The notes below the pieces were generated by a model. That model was given only the letters and a program-made list of their open reading frames with translations, ran no database searches and was not told the DNA's origin. Position numbers and translations under genes: made by a program. Source: JACMLC01 sp963817025 (GTDB taxonomy: Bacteria; Acidobacteriota; Blastocatellia; Pyrinomonadales; Pyrinomonadaceae). Taken from it: a stretch of DNA of 64,000 nucleotides. Within the stretch, counting starts at the first letter, position 1, and every line of letters starts with the position of its first letter. Below, one piece after another: positions 1 to 8,546 of this stretch. Where the stretch lies: assembly GCA_963817025.1 (NCBI GenBank), contig CAWFML010000005.1, positions 1,178,001 through 1,242,000 of the forward strand. The letters are read 5' to 3'.

Positions 1-366
1 TCTTGGTACGTCCTGCGGAGCGCGGACAATTCCTTCTACGGGCAACAGTTCGGCACGGGCGCGGACAAACCCGTCGCGGGCGATTATGACGGCGACGGCA
101 AAGCTGATGTCGCTGTTTTTCGCACGGCAGAGAGCGCATGGTACATCTGGCAAAGCTCAAACAGCTCGCTACGCGCGCAAGTCTTCGGCACAACCGGAGA
201 CCTGCCTGTGACAGGCGATTTCGATGGCGACGGCAAGATAGACCTCGCTGTCTATCGCCCGTCGAGCGGCATCTGGTATATACAACGCAGCTCCGACGGC
301 ACATTTGCCGCACAGCAATTCGGGAACGCCACGGACTTGCCAGTGCTTTCCGCTTTCGTGCCTTAA
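1..366 (+). CDS. FG-GAP/VCBS-type repeat protein, C-terminal part (cut by window start)
   Basis: The reading frame is open from base 1 and stops at TAA 364-366, so only the last 121 residues are visible. They form about three repeats of roughly 40 residues, each with an Asp-rich loop (DYDGDGKADVAVFR, DFDGDGKIDLAVYRP) followed by a WYI..SS strand. DxDxDG loops of this kind bind calcium in FG-GAP/VCBS beta-propeller or adhesin-like exported proteins. The same repeat ends the next gene (824-2968) and the gene at 42890-45037, so this is one of at least three paralogues. An upstream delta-60 region and signal peptide are expected by analogy but lie outside the window. Function is probably extracellular; no enzyme motif is seen. 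Confidence 0.85.
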   Translation, partial: SWYVLRSADNSFYGQQFGTGADKPVAGDYDGDGKADVAVFRTAESAWYIWQSSNSSLRAQVFGTTGDLPVTGDFDGDGKIDLAVYRPSSGIWYIQRSSDGTFAAQQFGNATDLPVLSAFVP

Positions 367-823
367 TTTAAGAAAGCAAAAAAAGCTTCCCGCAAAGGCG
401 CGAAAAGCAGGGAAGCAAGGGAGAAGGGAATAGGGTGCCGGGTGTAGGAAAGCAAACTGCTTTTCACTACACCCGGCACCCTTACCGCCGTTCGGGTGAT
501 GGATATTTTAGCGAAGGCCGTTACTTCGGTGTGCCGCTGCTTGAGTGGCTGAAGATGGCTACTATTGAAAGAAAGCGGCTAGATTATAATGTTGAGGTGC
601 AGCCAAAAATGACTAAATGGTTGAAAGACTGAAAATGTCTTGATAATAACGCGAGTTTAATCTACAAGCATTCCCATGAATATCCCAAGCTGTGCTTCGG
701 GTTGAAATATTCTTAATATGATACGCTGCCCCGGAGTTTAAACTGGTATCTATGAGGCGGCTTCTACTATTTTTGACACTCCTACATTCATGTGCATCTG
801 GTCAACCCCGGAGGAAATTCGTG
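367..823. other. gene-poor spacer with hairpins and a possible gene remnant
   Basis: No convincing gene lies between the two FG-GAP genes. The stretch holds a short CCCGCAAAGGCGC fragment (385-400) related to intergenic repeat family E and a family F hairpin (433-481). A 65-codon frame at 435-632 starts inside that hairpin. Its second half (YFGVPLLEWLKMATIERKRL) has protein-like composition, but there is no ribosome binding site and I recognise no family, so I treat it as a possible remnant. The AT-rich part 640-745 probably carries the promoter of the next gene; no clear -35/-10 pair stands out. Confidence 0.4.
433..481. repeat. intergenic hairpin, family F
   Basis: Arms GGGTGCCGGGTGTAG (433-447) and its exact complement (467-481) form a 15 bp stem. 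The loop also pairs partly (GGAAAGC with GCTTTTC). A degenerate relative with the same arm words lies at 27910-27981 after another gene. No T-tract follows the stem. Confidence 0.75.
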
Positions 824-2968
824 ATGAGAAACTTGCTTTGGTGTCTTCTGCTCATCGGCTTTGTTCTAAACGCCGATGTCTCAGCTCAATCCGAACTGGA
901 TACTACTTTCGCTTCAACGGGCAAAGCGGTCTTAAGTGGTGCGTTAGCTGGCGCGAGAGATGTGGTCGTTCAGCCGGATAATAAGATTGTCATGATCTCG
1001 AATTGTTCCACAATGAGCGGGAGCTTTGCCTTTTGTGCCGTTCGCTTAAACGAAAACGGTTCTTATGATACTAATTTCGGAGGTGGGCCTCTTCCTCCCC
1101 CCGGTTATCTCCTTGACAGTATGGGAGCTGGTTCGGGGCAGGGAGGTGCCAGGGGCGTAGCGCTCCAGAATGACGGCAAACTCGTTTTGGTGGGCTACGC
1201 TAACCAGACTCTTGCGATGGCTCGCTTCAACCCGGATGGAAGTCTGGATGCCTCGTTCGGGTCTGGCGGCAAAGTGTTCACCGACGTAACTCCAGACTCC
1301 CCAGACCGTGCCAATAAGGTTGTGATCCAGCCCGATGGTAAAATCCTGGTTGTCGGATTTTCCGGGAGTGCGTACGGGCAACTGTTCGTCGCCCGTTATG
1401 CTGCGGACGGAATGCTCGATGCCTCCTTCGGCACGGGCGGAATTGCCAGAACAATCATTCCTGATCACCTCACCGCAGGCATCTCCATAGAGCTTCAGCC
1501 TGACGGCAAGATACTGGCCGGGGGCAACATGCTGAGCACGGCTGGCTCTTCGGGCTTCTACCTGCTGGCACGGTTAAATCCCGATGGATCGCCCGACGCG
1601 ACGTGGGATGGCGATGGAGTAACCAGTTTCTCTTACGGCACTCCCAGTTTTCCTGACGCAGGCTTTTTGTCTGTGGAGATACAATCGGATGGGCGCGTTC
1701 TTGCGCTTGGTCATGGAAATATCATCTACCGTTTCAATCCGAACGGGTCGCTTGATACGGGTTTTGACGGTGACGGGACTCGTCCCGCTTTGCCCGTTGC
1801 GTTGAACGACGAAGCCCCGTATGACTTAATCCTCTCAGCCGGTGGGAAGATTACGGTAGTCGGTCACTCAAGACCCGGCCCGACTTTTTCTCACCAATAT
1901 GCTGTTGCTCGCTATCAACCGAATGGAGCGCCTGACCTGAGCTTTAGCGCGGATGGGTATCTAGATATTGATATGGGCGGCGGCCCCAGCAGTGCAAGGG
2001 CCGTTGCGTCTGATTCGCAAGGCCGCATCGTTGTTGCAGGAACAAGAGGATTAGGGCAAATACCGGATCCCTTAGGGCCGGGTGTTTTCTCGGTTGCACG
2101 CCTTCTTGCACCTGTTGTCTCAGTTGCCATTTCAGGAAGAGCGGATTTTGACGGAGATGTCCGGACGGATATATCTGTGTTTCGACCGGGCGAAGGTAAC
2201 TGGTACATCACGAACAGTTCAAACAACGCTTTCCGCGCCGAACATTTTGGCGCAATCGGAGACGTTATCGCACCGGGTGATTATGACGGCGATGGTAAAA
2301 CGGACGACGCCGTATTCAGACCCTCAAGCGGTTACTGGTACATCCTCAACAGCTCGGACAACTCCGTGCGCTCGGCCCAGTTAGGACAAGCCGGAGACAT
2401 CCCTGCCACGGGTGATTTTGACGGCGACGGAAAATCCGACATCGTTGTGTTCCGTCCATCTGCCGGGACATTCTATCTGCTACACAGTTCAGACGGCTCT
2501 TCCCATTCCACACAATGGGGCGCAGACGGCGACATTCCAGTAATGGGAGATTACGACGGCGACTCGAAGACTGACTTCGCCATCTTCCGTCCATCGGGGA
2601 GCGCTTTCTACATCCTGCGTAGTTCTGATGGGAGCATCCTCGGACAGCAATGGGGAACGAATGGAGATAAAGCCATAACCGCAGATTTTGATGGAGACAG
2701 AAAGACGGATATAGCTGTCTACAGGCCATCAACGGGGGCATGGTATTACCTGCAAAGCTCTGACAATGGGTTCAGAGGCGTCGGATGGGGCGTCAATGGG
2801 GATATTCCTGTGGCTGGAGATTATGATGGAGATGGCAAGAGTGACGTGGCTATCTTCCGGCCCTCGGTGGGAGTGTTCTATATCTTGCAGAGCACGAACA
2901 GCTCGTTGAGAGCAGAGCAGTTCGGCGCGAATGGTGACGTGCCTGTGGCAGGAGCCTTTGTGCATTGA
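824..2968 (+). CDS. exported delta-60 repeat / FG-GAP repeat protein
   Basis: A 714-residue secreted protein. The frame is open from 752, but ATG 824 is preferred: GGAGG lies at 810-814 and the product begins with a clean signal peptide (MRNLLWCLLLIGFVLNADVS, cleavage near AQ). Residues about 25-440 hold delta-60 repeats of roughly 55 residues with the pattern QPDGKILVVG...ARYxxDGxLDxSFG. The remainder holds six FG-GAP-like repeats with Asp loops such as DYDGDGKSDVAIFRP. Delta-60 repeats are predicted beta-propeller blades; the Asp loops probably bind calcium. The protein is expected at the surface or outside the cell. It is a tandem paralogue of the partial gene upstream and similar to 42890-45037. 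A strong terminator follows the stop. Confidence 0.85.
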   Translation: MRNLLWCLLLIGFVLNADVSAQSELDTTFASTGKAVLSGALAGARDVVVQPDNKIVMISNCSTMSGSFAFCAVRLNENGSYDTNFGGGPLPPPGYLLDSMGAGSGQGGARGVALQNDGKLVLVGYANQTLAMARFNPDGSLDASFGSGGKVFTDVTPDSPDRANKVVIQPDGKILVVGFSGSAYGQLFVARYAADGMLDASFGTGGIARTIIPDHLTAGISIELQPDGKILAGGNMLSTAGSSGFYLLARLNPDGSPDATWDGDGVTSFSYGTPSFPDAGFLSVEIQSDGRVLALGHGNIIYRFNPNGSLDTGFDGDGTRPALPVALNDEAPYDLILSAGGKITVVGHSRPGPTFSHQYAVARYQPNGAPDLSFSADGYLDIDMGGGPSSARAVASDSQGRIVVAGTRGLGQIPDPLGPGVFSVARLLAPVVSVAISGRADFDGDVRTDISVFRPGEGNWYITNSSNNAFRAEHFGAIGDVIAPGDYDGDGKTDDAVFRPSSGYWYILNSSDNSVRSAQLGQAGDIPATGDFDGDGKSDIVVFRPSAGTFYLLHSSDGSSHSTQWGADGDIPVMGDYDGDSKTDFAIFRPSGSAFYILRSSDGSILGQQWGTNGDKAITADFDGDRKTDIAVYRPSTGAWYYLQSSDNGFRGVGWGVNGDIPVAGDYDGDGKSDVAIFRPSVGVFYILQSTNSSLRAEQFGANGDVPVAGAFVH

Positions 2969-3007
2969 TGGCGGGCGATTCGCGTTAACGACGTGACGCA
3001 TTTTCTG

Positions 3008-3042
3008 TAGGGGCGCGACTGCGGTGCGCGCCCCTATTTTTT
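3008..3042 (+). terminator. rho-independent terminator after the FG-GAP gene
   Basis: TAGGGGCGCG (3008-3017) pairs perfectly with CGCGCCCCTA (3027-3036) around a 9-nt loop and is followed directly by six T. It lies 40 bases after the stop codon, a textbook intrinsic terminator. Confidence 0.9.
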
Positions 3043-3112
3043 GTCGAGCAGCATCGTTTTATGGAATCTTGCTTTCCTTGAAATTAAACCGCCCGCCAGC
3101 AAACTAGAAGGA

Positions 3113-3342
3113 AACTTTTGGTAGCAGGTCAGTTTCAGATGACAAGCCCGGAAACCAAAAGACAGTTTCCCGCAAAGACGCAAAGGCGCAAAGAGAAGCA
3201 CGCCAAGAGCGAATGGCATTCAATCCTTTGCGGTCTTCCTCTGCGCCTTTGCGCCTTTGCGGGAAACTATTTCTCTCTTCATAAAACGACTCACGAATCA
3301 CGACACACCTGACGAAGTTCAAGCTGAACCACCACCAAACTT
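3113..3342. repeat. composite intergenic repeat, family E with outer arms
   Basis: The inner inverted repeat has TTTCCCGCAAAGACGCAAAG near 3166 matched by CTTTGCGCCTTTGCGGGAAA near 3270, flanking a variable core with CTTTGCGGTCTTCCTC. An outer pair, TTTTGGTAGCAGGTCAGTTTC (3115 onward) against GAAGTTCAAGCTGAACCACC and CCAAACTTT (near 3315-3343), encloses it. The same nested architecture occurs at 29042-29255 and 46243-46440. No coding potential is convincing. Confidence 0.7.
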
Positions 3343-3351
3343 TTTGCTTGA

Positions 3352-3381
3352 TTGACACCCGCAAACCTGTGCCTCTATCAT
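3352..3381 (+). promoter_or_regulatory. consensus promoter of polA, predicted leaderless
   Basis: TTGACA (3352-3357) and TATCAT (3376-3381) are separated by 18 bases. The -10 box ends only 9 bases before ATG 3391, so transcription should start at or within about two bases of the start codon. This explains why polA has no ribosome binding site and argues against a TTG start at 3352, which lies inside the -35 box. Confidence 0.7.
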
Positions 3382-3390
3382 CAACTGATA

Positions 3391-6126
3391 ATGCCGCGCA
3401 AACAATCAAATGACGCAGACGCGCTGCCTGAGCGTGTCTTCCTGATAGACTCTATGTCGCATATCTTCCGCGCGTATTTCGCGCCGATGAGCGGGCGACA
3501 AGAGCCGCTGGCAAACAGTCAGGGACAGATCACGCAGGCCGTTTTCATCTTTACCAGCATGCTTCGCAAGCTTCTTGCAGACGAAAAGCCGCATTACATC
3601 GCAGCCGTTTTCGAGTCGGGCGAAAAGACTTTCCGCCATGAGACTTTTACGGAGTACAAAGCTCATCGCGCAGAGATGCCAGACGACCTGCAATCGCAAC
3701 TGCCGTACATCGTGCGCGTCTGCGAGGCTTTTAATATTCCGATTCTCAATTCTCCCGGCTTTGAGGCAGACGATGTCATCGGCACGCTCGCGCTGCAAGC
3801 GGCGGAGCGCGGCCTGCAAGCCGTCATCGTCTCCAACGACAAAGACATGTGCCAGCTCGTGCGTGACCCGCTGGTCACCTGCATGCGGCAGAACTCGCAG
3901 AACGTGAAACGCAAAGTTCCAGTGCCGCCCATCGAGTGGTGCGATGAAGCATGGGTCGAAAACAAATTCGGAGTGCCGCCCTCGCAGATCGTCGATTTGC
4001 TCGGCCTGATGGGAGACGCGGTTGATAATATCCCCGGCGCGCCCGGCATTGGCGAAAAAGGCGCGCTCAAAATTATCAAAGAGTTCGGCTCAATCGAGAA
4101 TGCGCTGAAGAACTGGGAACAGGTCACGCATAAAACCTACCGCGAATCCTTGAGGGATAACGGGGACAAGATAAGACAGTCGCTCGACCTTGCGACCATC
4201 CGCACGGATGTCAACATCAAGCTTGACCTTGAACAGCTACGCTCGCGTACGCCGGATCGCGCAGCCGCTTACAAGCTTTTCCGTGAACTCGAATTTCAAT
4301 CGCTGACGCGCGAGTTTTCCGATGCCGCGACGGCGGAGACGGGAGGCGTGCAGGCTCCGCTTCGCTATCGCATCATAATCAAGCGCGCGGAACTGGAAAC
4401 CTTAGTGCGCGGTCTCTGGGATGCAGAGCACTGGGGCTTCGCGGTCGCAGATTCCACGCCCGTCGGCGCGGGCCAGCAGGGCGGCGCGCAGCTTGGCGTA
4501 CAGGCCACAGGCATCGCCATCTCGACCGGCGCGGGTGTGGCTGTTTACATTGACCTCGAAAATTTTGAGAATGGTGCAGAGAGTGCGATTGGGCCATTGC
4601 AGGATGTGCTCGCCAACGGCCTGCTCTCAAAATCCGTTCACGATTTGAAACGCGCGACCGCACTTCTCGCCCCGCTCGGCATAGAGCCTGAGGGCGTGAC
4701 GGATGACACGCTGCTCGCAGCCTATTTGCTTGACCCGATTCGCAGTCGTTACGAGTTGGCAGACCTTGCGAGGGATGCTGTCGGGGCTTTGGGCGCGGGA
4801 GATGCGCCGGAAGGTTGGACGGAGACAGGGTGGCGCGCAGCCGAAGCCGCAGACCTGACCGCGCAGACGGCGCATGTGCTGCGCGGAAGGATTCTGGAAC
4901 AGGGACTCGAAGCCATCTACACGGAGATGGAACTGCCGCTCGCGCCGCTGCTCTATCGCATGGAGCGCGCGGGCTTGCGCGTTGACACGGCTGCGCTCTC
5001 AGAGCTTTCGCAGTATTTGGGGACAGAACTGGCAAAGCTGACGGAAAAAATCTACAAGGTCGCGGGGCGCGAGTTTAAAATCAATTCGCCCAAGCAGGTC
5101 GGCGAAGTTTTAGAGGAACTGAACATCCGCTCTGGCCGCAAGACTTCGACCGGAAGAGTTTCGACGAGCAAAGCCGTGCTCGAAGAGTTGGCCCAGAAAT
5201 TCGAGCTGCCGCGCCTGATAATCGAATACCGCGAGCTGGATAAATTGAAGACCGTTTACACGGATTCGCTCCCCGCGCAGATTGGCGCGGACGGTCGCAT
5301 ACACTCGCAGCTTAATCAGACTGTAACGGCGACCGGAAGATTAAGCTCAAGCGAGCCGAATCTACAGAACATTCCGATTCGCACAGAGCTTGGTCGCCGC
5401 ATCCGCCGCGCCTTCATTCCCGAAGCGGGCCATAAGTTTATCTCTGCCGATTACTCGCAGCTTGAGTTGCGCCTGCTCGCACATGTCACGCACGACCCGG
5501 AGATGCTCGACGCTTTTCAAAAGAATGACGACATACATGCGCGCACGGCTCGCCTTGTCTTCAATGCACGGACTCCCGAAGAACTGAAAGAGGCGCGTCG
5601 CTTTGCCAAGATAGTCAACTTCGCCATCGCTTATGCCATCGAGCCGTTCGGCCTCTCGCAGCGCGTCGGCATCTCGCGCAAAGAAGCGAAGAAGGTGATT
5701 GACGATTATTACGAAACATACAAGGGCGTGCATCGCTTTATGGAAGAAGTTCCCATCAAAGCGCGCGAGCACGGTTACGTGCGCTCCATCTACGGGCGCA
5801 TACGCCCCTTGCCCGGCATCAACGATAGCAACGGCAACGTCCGCGCGCGCGCCGAGCGCGAGGCCATTAATATGCCGATTCAAGGGACTTCAAGCGACAT
5901 CGTTAAGCTTGCGATGCTCAAAGTTGACGAAGCCTTGCGGCGCGAGCGAATGCAGGCGCGGATGGTCATGCAGGTGCATGACGAGTTGTTGATCGAAGCC
6001 CCGGCAGCGGAGGCCGGGCGCGCAGCAGAAATCTTGCGCCGCGAGATGGAATCGGCTGTCGAGCTGGATGTCCCACTCAAGGTCGAAGTCGGCACTGGCG
6101 ATAACTGGATGGAAACGAAGGGATAG
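3391..6126 (+). CDS. polA: DNA polymerase I
   Basis: A 911-residue family A polymerase for Okazaki fragment processing and repair. Residues about 10-300 form the 5'-3' exonuclease (FEADDVIGTLA, VSNDKDMCQL, GLMGDAVDNIPGAPGIGEKG). The middle domain, about 330-520, is 3'-5' exonuclease-like, but its first acidic motif is degenerate (FAVADST), so proofreading is probably lost. The polymerase domain shows motif A DYSQLELR near 687, motif B RRFAKIVNFAIAYAIEPFGL near 737, and motif C VHDEL near 862. Motif B normally reads NFGxxYG; here both glycines are alanine. ATG 3391 was chosen because a consensus promoter ends 9 bases upstream. It stands alone between repeat elements. Confidence 0.95.
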   Translation: MPRKQSNDADALPERVFLIDSMSHIFRAYFAPMSGRQEPLANSQGQITQAVFIFTSMLRKLLADEKPHYIAAVFESGEKTFRHETFTEYKAHRAEMPDDLQSQLPYIVRVCEAFNIPILNSPGFEADDVIGTLALQAAERGLQAVIVSNDKDMCQLVRDPLVTCMRQNSQNVKRKVPVPPIEWCDEAWVENKFGVPPSQIVDLLGLMGDAVDNIPGAPGIGEKGALKIIKEFGSIENALKNWEQVTHKTYRESLRDNGDKIRQSLDLATIRTDVNIKLDLEQLRSRTPDRAAAYKLFRELEFQSLTREFSDAATAETGGVQAPLRYRIIIKRAELETLVRGLWDAEHWGFAVADSTPVGAGQQGGAQLGVQATGIAISTGAGVAVYIDLENFENGAESAIGPLQDVLANGLLSKSVHDLKRATALLAPLGIEPEGVTDDTLLAAYLLDPIRSRYELADLARDAVGALGAGDAPEGWTETGWRAAEAADLTAQTAHVLRGRILEQGLEAIYTEMELPLAPLLYRMERAGLRVDTAALSELSQYLGTELAKLTEKIYKVAGREFKINSPKQVGEVLEELNIRSGRKTSTGRVSTSKAVLEELAQKFELPRLIIEYRELDKLKTVYTDSLPAQIGADGRIHSQLNQTVTATGRLSSSEPNLQNIPIRTELGRRIRRAFIPEAGHKFISADYSQLELRLLAHVTHDPEMLDAFQKNDDIHARTARLVFNARTPEELKEARRFAKIVNFAIAYAIEPFGLSQRVGISRKEAKKVIDDYYETYKGVHRFMEEVPIKAREHGYVRSIYGRIRPLPGINDSNGNVRARAEREAINMPIQGTSSDIVKLAMLKVDEALRRERMQARMVMQVHDELLIEAPAAEAGRAAEILRREMESAVELDVPLKVEVGTGDNWMETKG

Positions 6127-6128
6127 GG

Positions 6129-6197
6129 ACAGGTGACGGGTGACGGGTGACGAGATAAATCTCTCGCTTCTTGCTCGTCACTTATCACTTGTCACTG
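6129..6197. repeat. intergenic inverted repeat, family B
   Basis: GTGACGGGTGACGGGTGACGAG runs into a short core and is answered by CTCGTCACTTATCACTTGTCAC. The imperfect stem lies directly after the polA stop codon. Relatives occur at 15091-15168 and 30895-30971. It may act as a terminator, but there is no T-tract. Confidence 0.75.
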
Positions 6198-6202
6198 CCT
6201 TT

Positions 6203-8065
6203 ATGTCGCAAGCGAATAAAAAACTCAAAGAGGATGGCGAAGTCGTCTATCGCCGTCTGCCGGAGCATGACGGCGAGAGGCGCGGCGCGGGGAAAGGTGT
6301 GGCTCCGGGCGGGCGCAGATTTGCGCCGACGTTGAGGACGCTCGCGGTCGGGTTCGCTCTGCTGCTCACCATCGTCTTCGTCTTCGGTATGATTAGCGTG
6401 GGCGAATTGGAGAGGGTCGAGAACGGGACTTTTAATCTTCAGGAACAGTACACCAGCCGGCTCAGGCTGTTCCTCAATCTCAACGCGGCTGCCATGAGCC
6501 TCGATACAGAAGCGCGTATTCGTGACGCCGGGCGAGTGCGCGGAGAGTTGATGCCTCCTTTTGAATTTCGCCTGCGAGACGCGCGCGATAAAGTCACGGA
6601 GTTGCTCAAACAACTTGAGAGCCAGCCTTACACGCAGCAGGCAAATTGGAGCGCGCTGCGTGAACGGCTCAAGCAGTTCGTCGAGACGACAAAGGATTTA
6701 GAAGTTTACTCGCGCGACGGCTTCACGCAGTTCCGCGACATCAAGACACGACTGGAAGCTGTCGAAGCAGATTTGAGGCTGGAGCGGGGAGAGGTCGGGC
6801 GGCAGAGCGAGGCGTTGAAGTATCGCTCGACGCGGAGAGTCAAGGTCTGGTGGATTAGCGCCTTGCTGATCGCGCTGCTGGTCATTGCGGCGACTCTCTG
6901 GGAAGTCCAGCGGCGTTTTCGGCACGAGCAGGAGAGCGTTGACGAAGCGCGGCGCGAACGGCAGTTTAGCACGCAGATGCTCGAAGGTATGGTCAGCGCA
7001 GTGGCCGCCATTGATGCGCGCTCGCACATCCGCAGCGCAAATGTAGCTTTCTTTGAAATCTTTCCGCAGGCATCCATCGGCGCATCCGTCTATGACAGGT
7101 TCGGTCGGCCCGATGCTATGAAGATGCTCGAAGCGGCTGCCTCCGAACAGGTCGAAGAGGCTGCTTATCGCGGGCGCTGGGTCGTTGGGAGAGAGTCGGA
7201 AACTGACCCCGCGCAAAAGACTTTTGATGTCTACTCTTCACCGCTTGAGATGGATGGGGAGATGGGCCAGATTGTGACGCTTGTGGATGTCAGCGAAGCC
7301 GTCGAAGCCGAAGCCGTCCTGAGACGCACAGAGGCTCTGGCCGCAGTCGGTCAGGCATCCGCGCAGGTCGCGCATGAAATCAAAAACCCGCTCGGCAGCA
7401 TACGCCTCGGCGTCTCCATGCTGCGCGATATGACGGATGACAATGAAGCCATCACTACGATTGATCTGGTCGAGCGCGGGATAGACCACTTGAACAAGCT
7501 GGTCGTAGACGTGACGCAGTTCTCGCGGCAGACGAACCTGAACCTCTCGGAATTCAATCTTAACGATGCCCTCAGCGCAAGTTTGGATTTAGTCACCGAC
7601 CGCATCCGCGATAAACACACGCGCATCGAAAAACGTTTTAGCCGCGAGCCTTTGCAGGGCCGGTGGGATGAGGATCAACTGTTACAGGTCTTCGTCAACC
7701 TGCTTGCCAATGCCATTGATGCCGCGCCTCCAAACTCGCCCGTCACCATCACGACAGAGCGCATGATGTCCGCCTTCAGTCGCAGCGGCGGTCAGGGAAG
7801 CAATGCTTTCGTCACACAGCCTACCGCCCGCGTGACCTTCATAGACGAAGGAAGCGGCATGGACGACGAGACGCGCGCACGCATCTTTGAACCCTTCTTC
7901 ACCACCAAAAAACGCGGCACAGGTCTCGGCCTCGCCATCGTCAAACAGATCATCGAACGCCACGGCGGCATCATCCAGGTCAACAGCACACCCGGCAAAG
8001 GCACACACTTCATCATTGATCTGCCGCTTAAGCCCTCTCTGACAGAGAGCCAGCAGTCAACATGA
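6203..8065 (+). CDS. membrane sensor histidine kinase (orphan)
   Basis: A 620-residue two-component kinase. ATG 6203 is preferred over the frame opening at 6140, because the longer form would translate the family B repeat. A transmembrane segment at about 45-64, an extracytoplasmic helical region, and a second segment at about 214-232 (ISALLIALLVIAATLW) are followed by a PAS-like region. HisKA carries the phospho-acceptor His in AHEIKNPLGSIRLG near 390. HATPase_c shows NLLANAID near 498, DEGSGMD near 548 and GTGLGLAIVKQI near 572. No response regulator is adjacent, so its partner must be encoded elsewhere. The domain order resembles NtrB/ZraS-type kinases, but the signal is unknown. Confidence 0.9.
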   Translation: MSQANKKLKEDGEVVYRRLPEHDGERRGAGKGVAPGGRRFAPTLRTLAVGFALLLTIVFVFGMISVGELERVENGTFNLQEQYTSRLRLFLNLNAAAMSLDTEARIRDAGRVRGELMPPFEFRLRDARDKVTELLKQLESQPYTQQANWSALRERLKQFVETTKDLEVYSRDGFTQFRDIKTRLEAVEADLRLERGEVGRQSEALKYRSTRRVKVWWISALLIALLVIAATLWEVQRRFRHEQESVDEARRERQFSTQMLEGMVSAVAAIDARSHIRSANVAFFEIFPQASIGASVYDRFGRPDAMKMLEAAASEQVEEAAYRGRWVVGRESETDPAQKTFDVYSSPLEMDGEMGQIVTLVDVSEAVEAEAVLRRTEALAAVGQASAQVAHEIKNPLGSIRLGVSMLRDMTDDNEAITTIDLVERGIDHLNKLVVDVTQFSRQTNLNLSEFNLNDALSASLDLVTDRIRDKHTRIEKRFSREPLQGRWDEDQLLQVFVNLLANAIDAAPPNSPVTITTERMMSAFSRSGGQGSNAFVTQPTARVTFIDEGSGMDDETRARIFEPFFTTKKRGTGLGLAIVKQIIERHGGIIQVNSTPGKGTHFIIDLPLKPSLTESQQST

Positions 8066-8127
8066 GGGCAAATAGAAGCATGAATAGCTTTACTCAGCGT
8101 TTCCCCTTCATTCATCAGTCCAAACGT

Positions 8128-8221
8128 GAGTGCGGCATAAGAAAGAGTTCGGTTTCTCACCCCCGTGAGGGGCGAATGGGGCTTTCAGGCTGCATCAACT
8201 GATGCGTATGTCGAACCGACG
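8128..8221 (+). repeat. dispersed repeat, family H copy 1
   Basis: This stretch matches the reverse complement of 46440-46551. Both contain GAGTGCGGCATAAGAAAGAG, CGGTTTCTCA, GGGGCTTTCA, TGCATCAACT and TGTCGAAC in the same order. The central part differs by an indel and carries CCCCGTGAGGGG here. It lies between the kinase and the hicB-like gene and has no reading frame of its own. Confidence 0.75.
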
Positions 8222-8280
8222 TTAAGCCTATGGTAAAATGCAGGGTAGTGTTAGCTGTGTTCATATTCATTTGCGGCCAT

Positions 8281-8305
8281 TCACTATAATTCAGCGTAAT
8301 AGTGA
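8281..8305 (+). promoter_or_regulatory. putative hicB promoter -10 box within an inverted repeat operator
   Basis: TCACTAT (8281-8287) and ATAGTGA (8299-8305) are perfect 7-bp inverted arms 11 bases apart. TATAAT lies at 8285-8290, overlapping the left arm. HicB antitoxins commonly repress their own operon by binding an inverted repeat over the promoter, and this arrangement fits. The -35 box is weak (TCATAT, 8261-8266). Confidence 0.45.
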
Positions 8306-8342
8306 TACATAATTGTAAGGCCAGTGAAAGGAAGAGAAGAGC

Positions 8343-8546
8343 ATGAAACAAACCTTTACCGCCAACGTGTGGCAAGAGGGAGAATGGTTCATCGCACAGT
8401 GCAGAGAGGTTGATGTTGCCTCTCAAGGCGAAACCGAGGAAGCGGCACTTGAGAATCTGCGAGATGCTTTAGAACTGCATTTTACGCCGCCCGTTGCTAA
8501 TGCTGCTCCGCAAATACGCACGGTCGAGGTTGAGATTGCGGCATGA
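8343..8546 (+). CDS. HicB-like antitoxin
   Basis: A 67-residue protein with the HicB partial RNase H-like fold pattern: FTANVWQEGEWFIAQCREV, then VASQGETEEAALENLRDALEL and a short tail. HicB normally neutralises the mRNA interferase HicA and represses the operon. It lacks the C-terminal DNA-binding domain of long HicB proteins, like other short HicB family members. A purine-rich GGAAGAGAAGA precedes ATG 8343. The stop overlaps the next start in ATGA, so the two are translationally coupled. The partner ORF is not a normal HicA, so the antitoxin may be a survivor of a decayed module. Confidence 0.75.
   Translation: MKQTFTANVWQEGEWFIAQCREVDVASQGETEEAALENLRDALELHFTPPVANAAPQIRTVEVEIAA

Noticed and set aside
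3352..3390. TTG start for polA giving 13 more residues
   Set aside because: The TTG is the first triplet of the TTGACA box of a consensus promoter, and the extra residues are not family-like.
6140..6202. N-terminal extension of the histidine kinase
   Set aside because: The extra 21 residues translate a family B inverted repeat.
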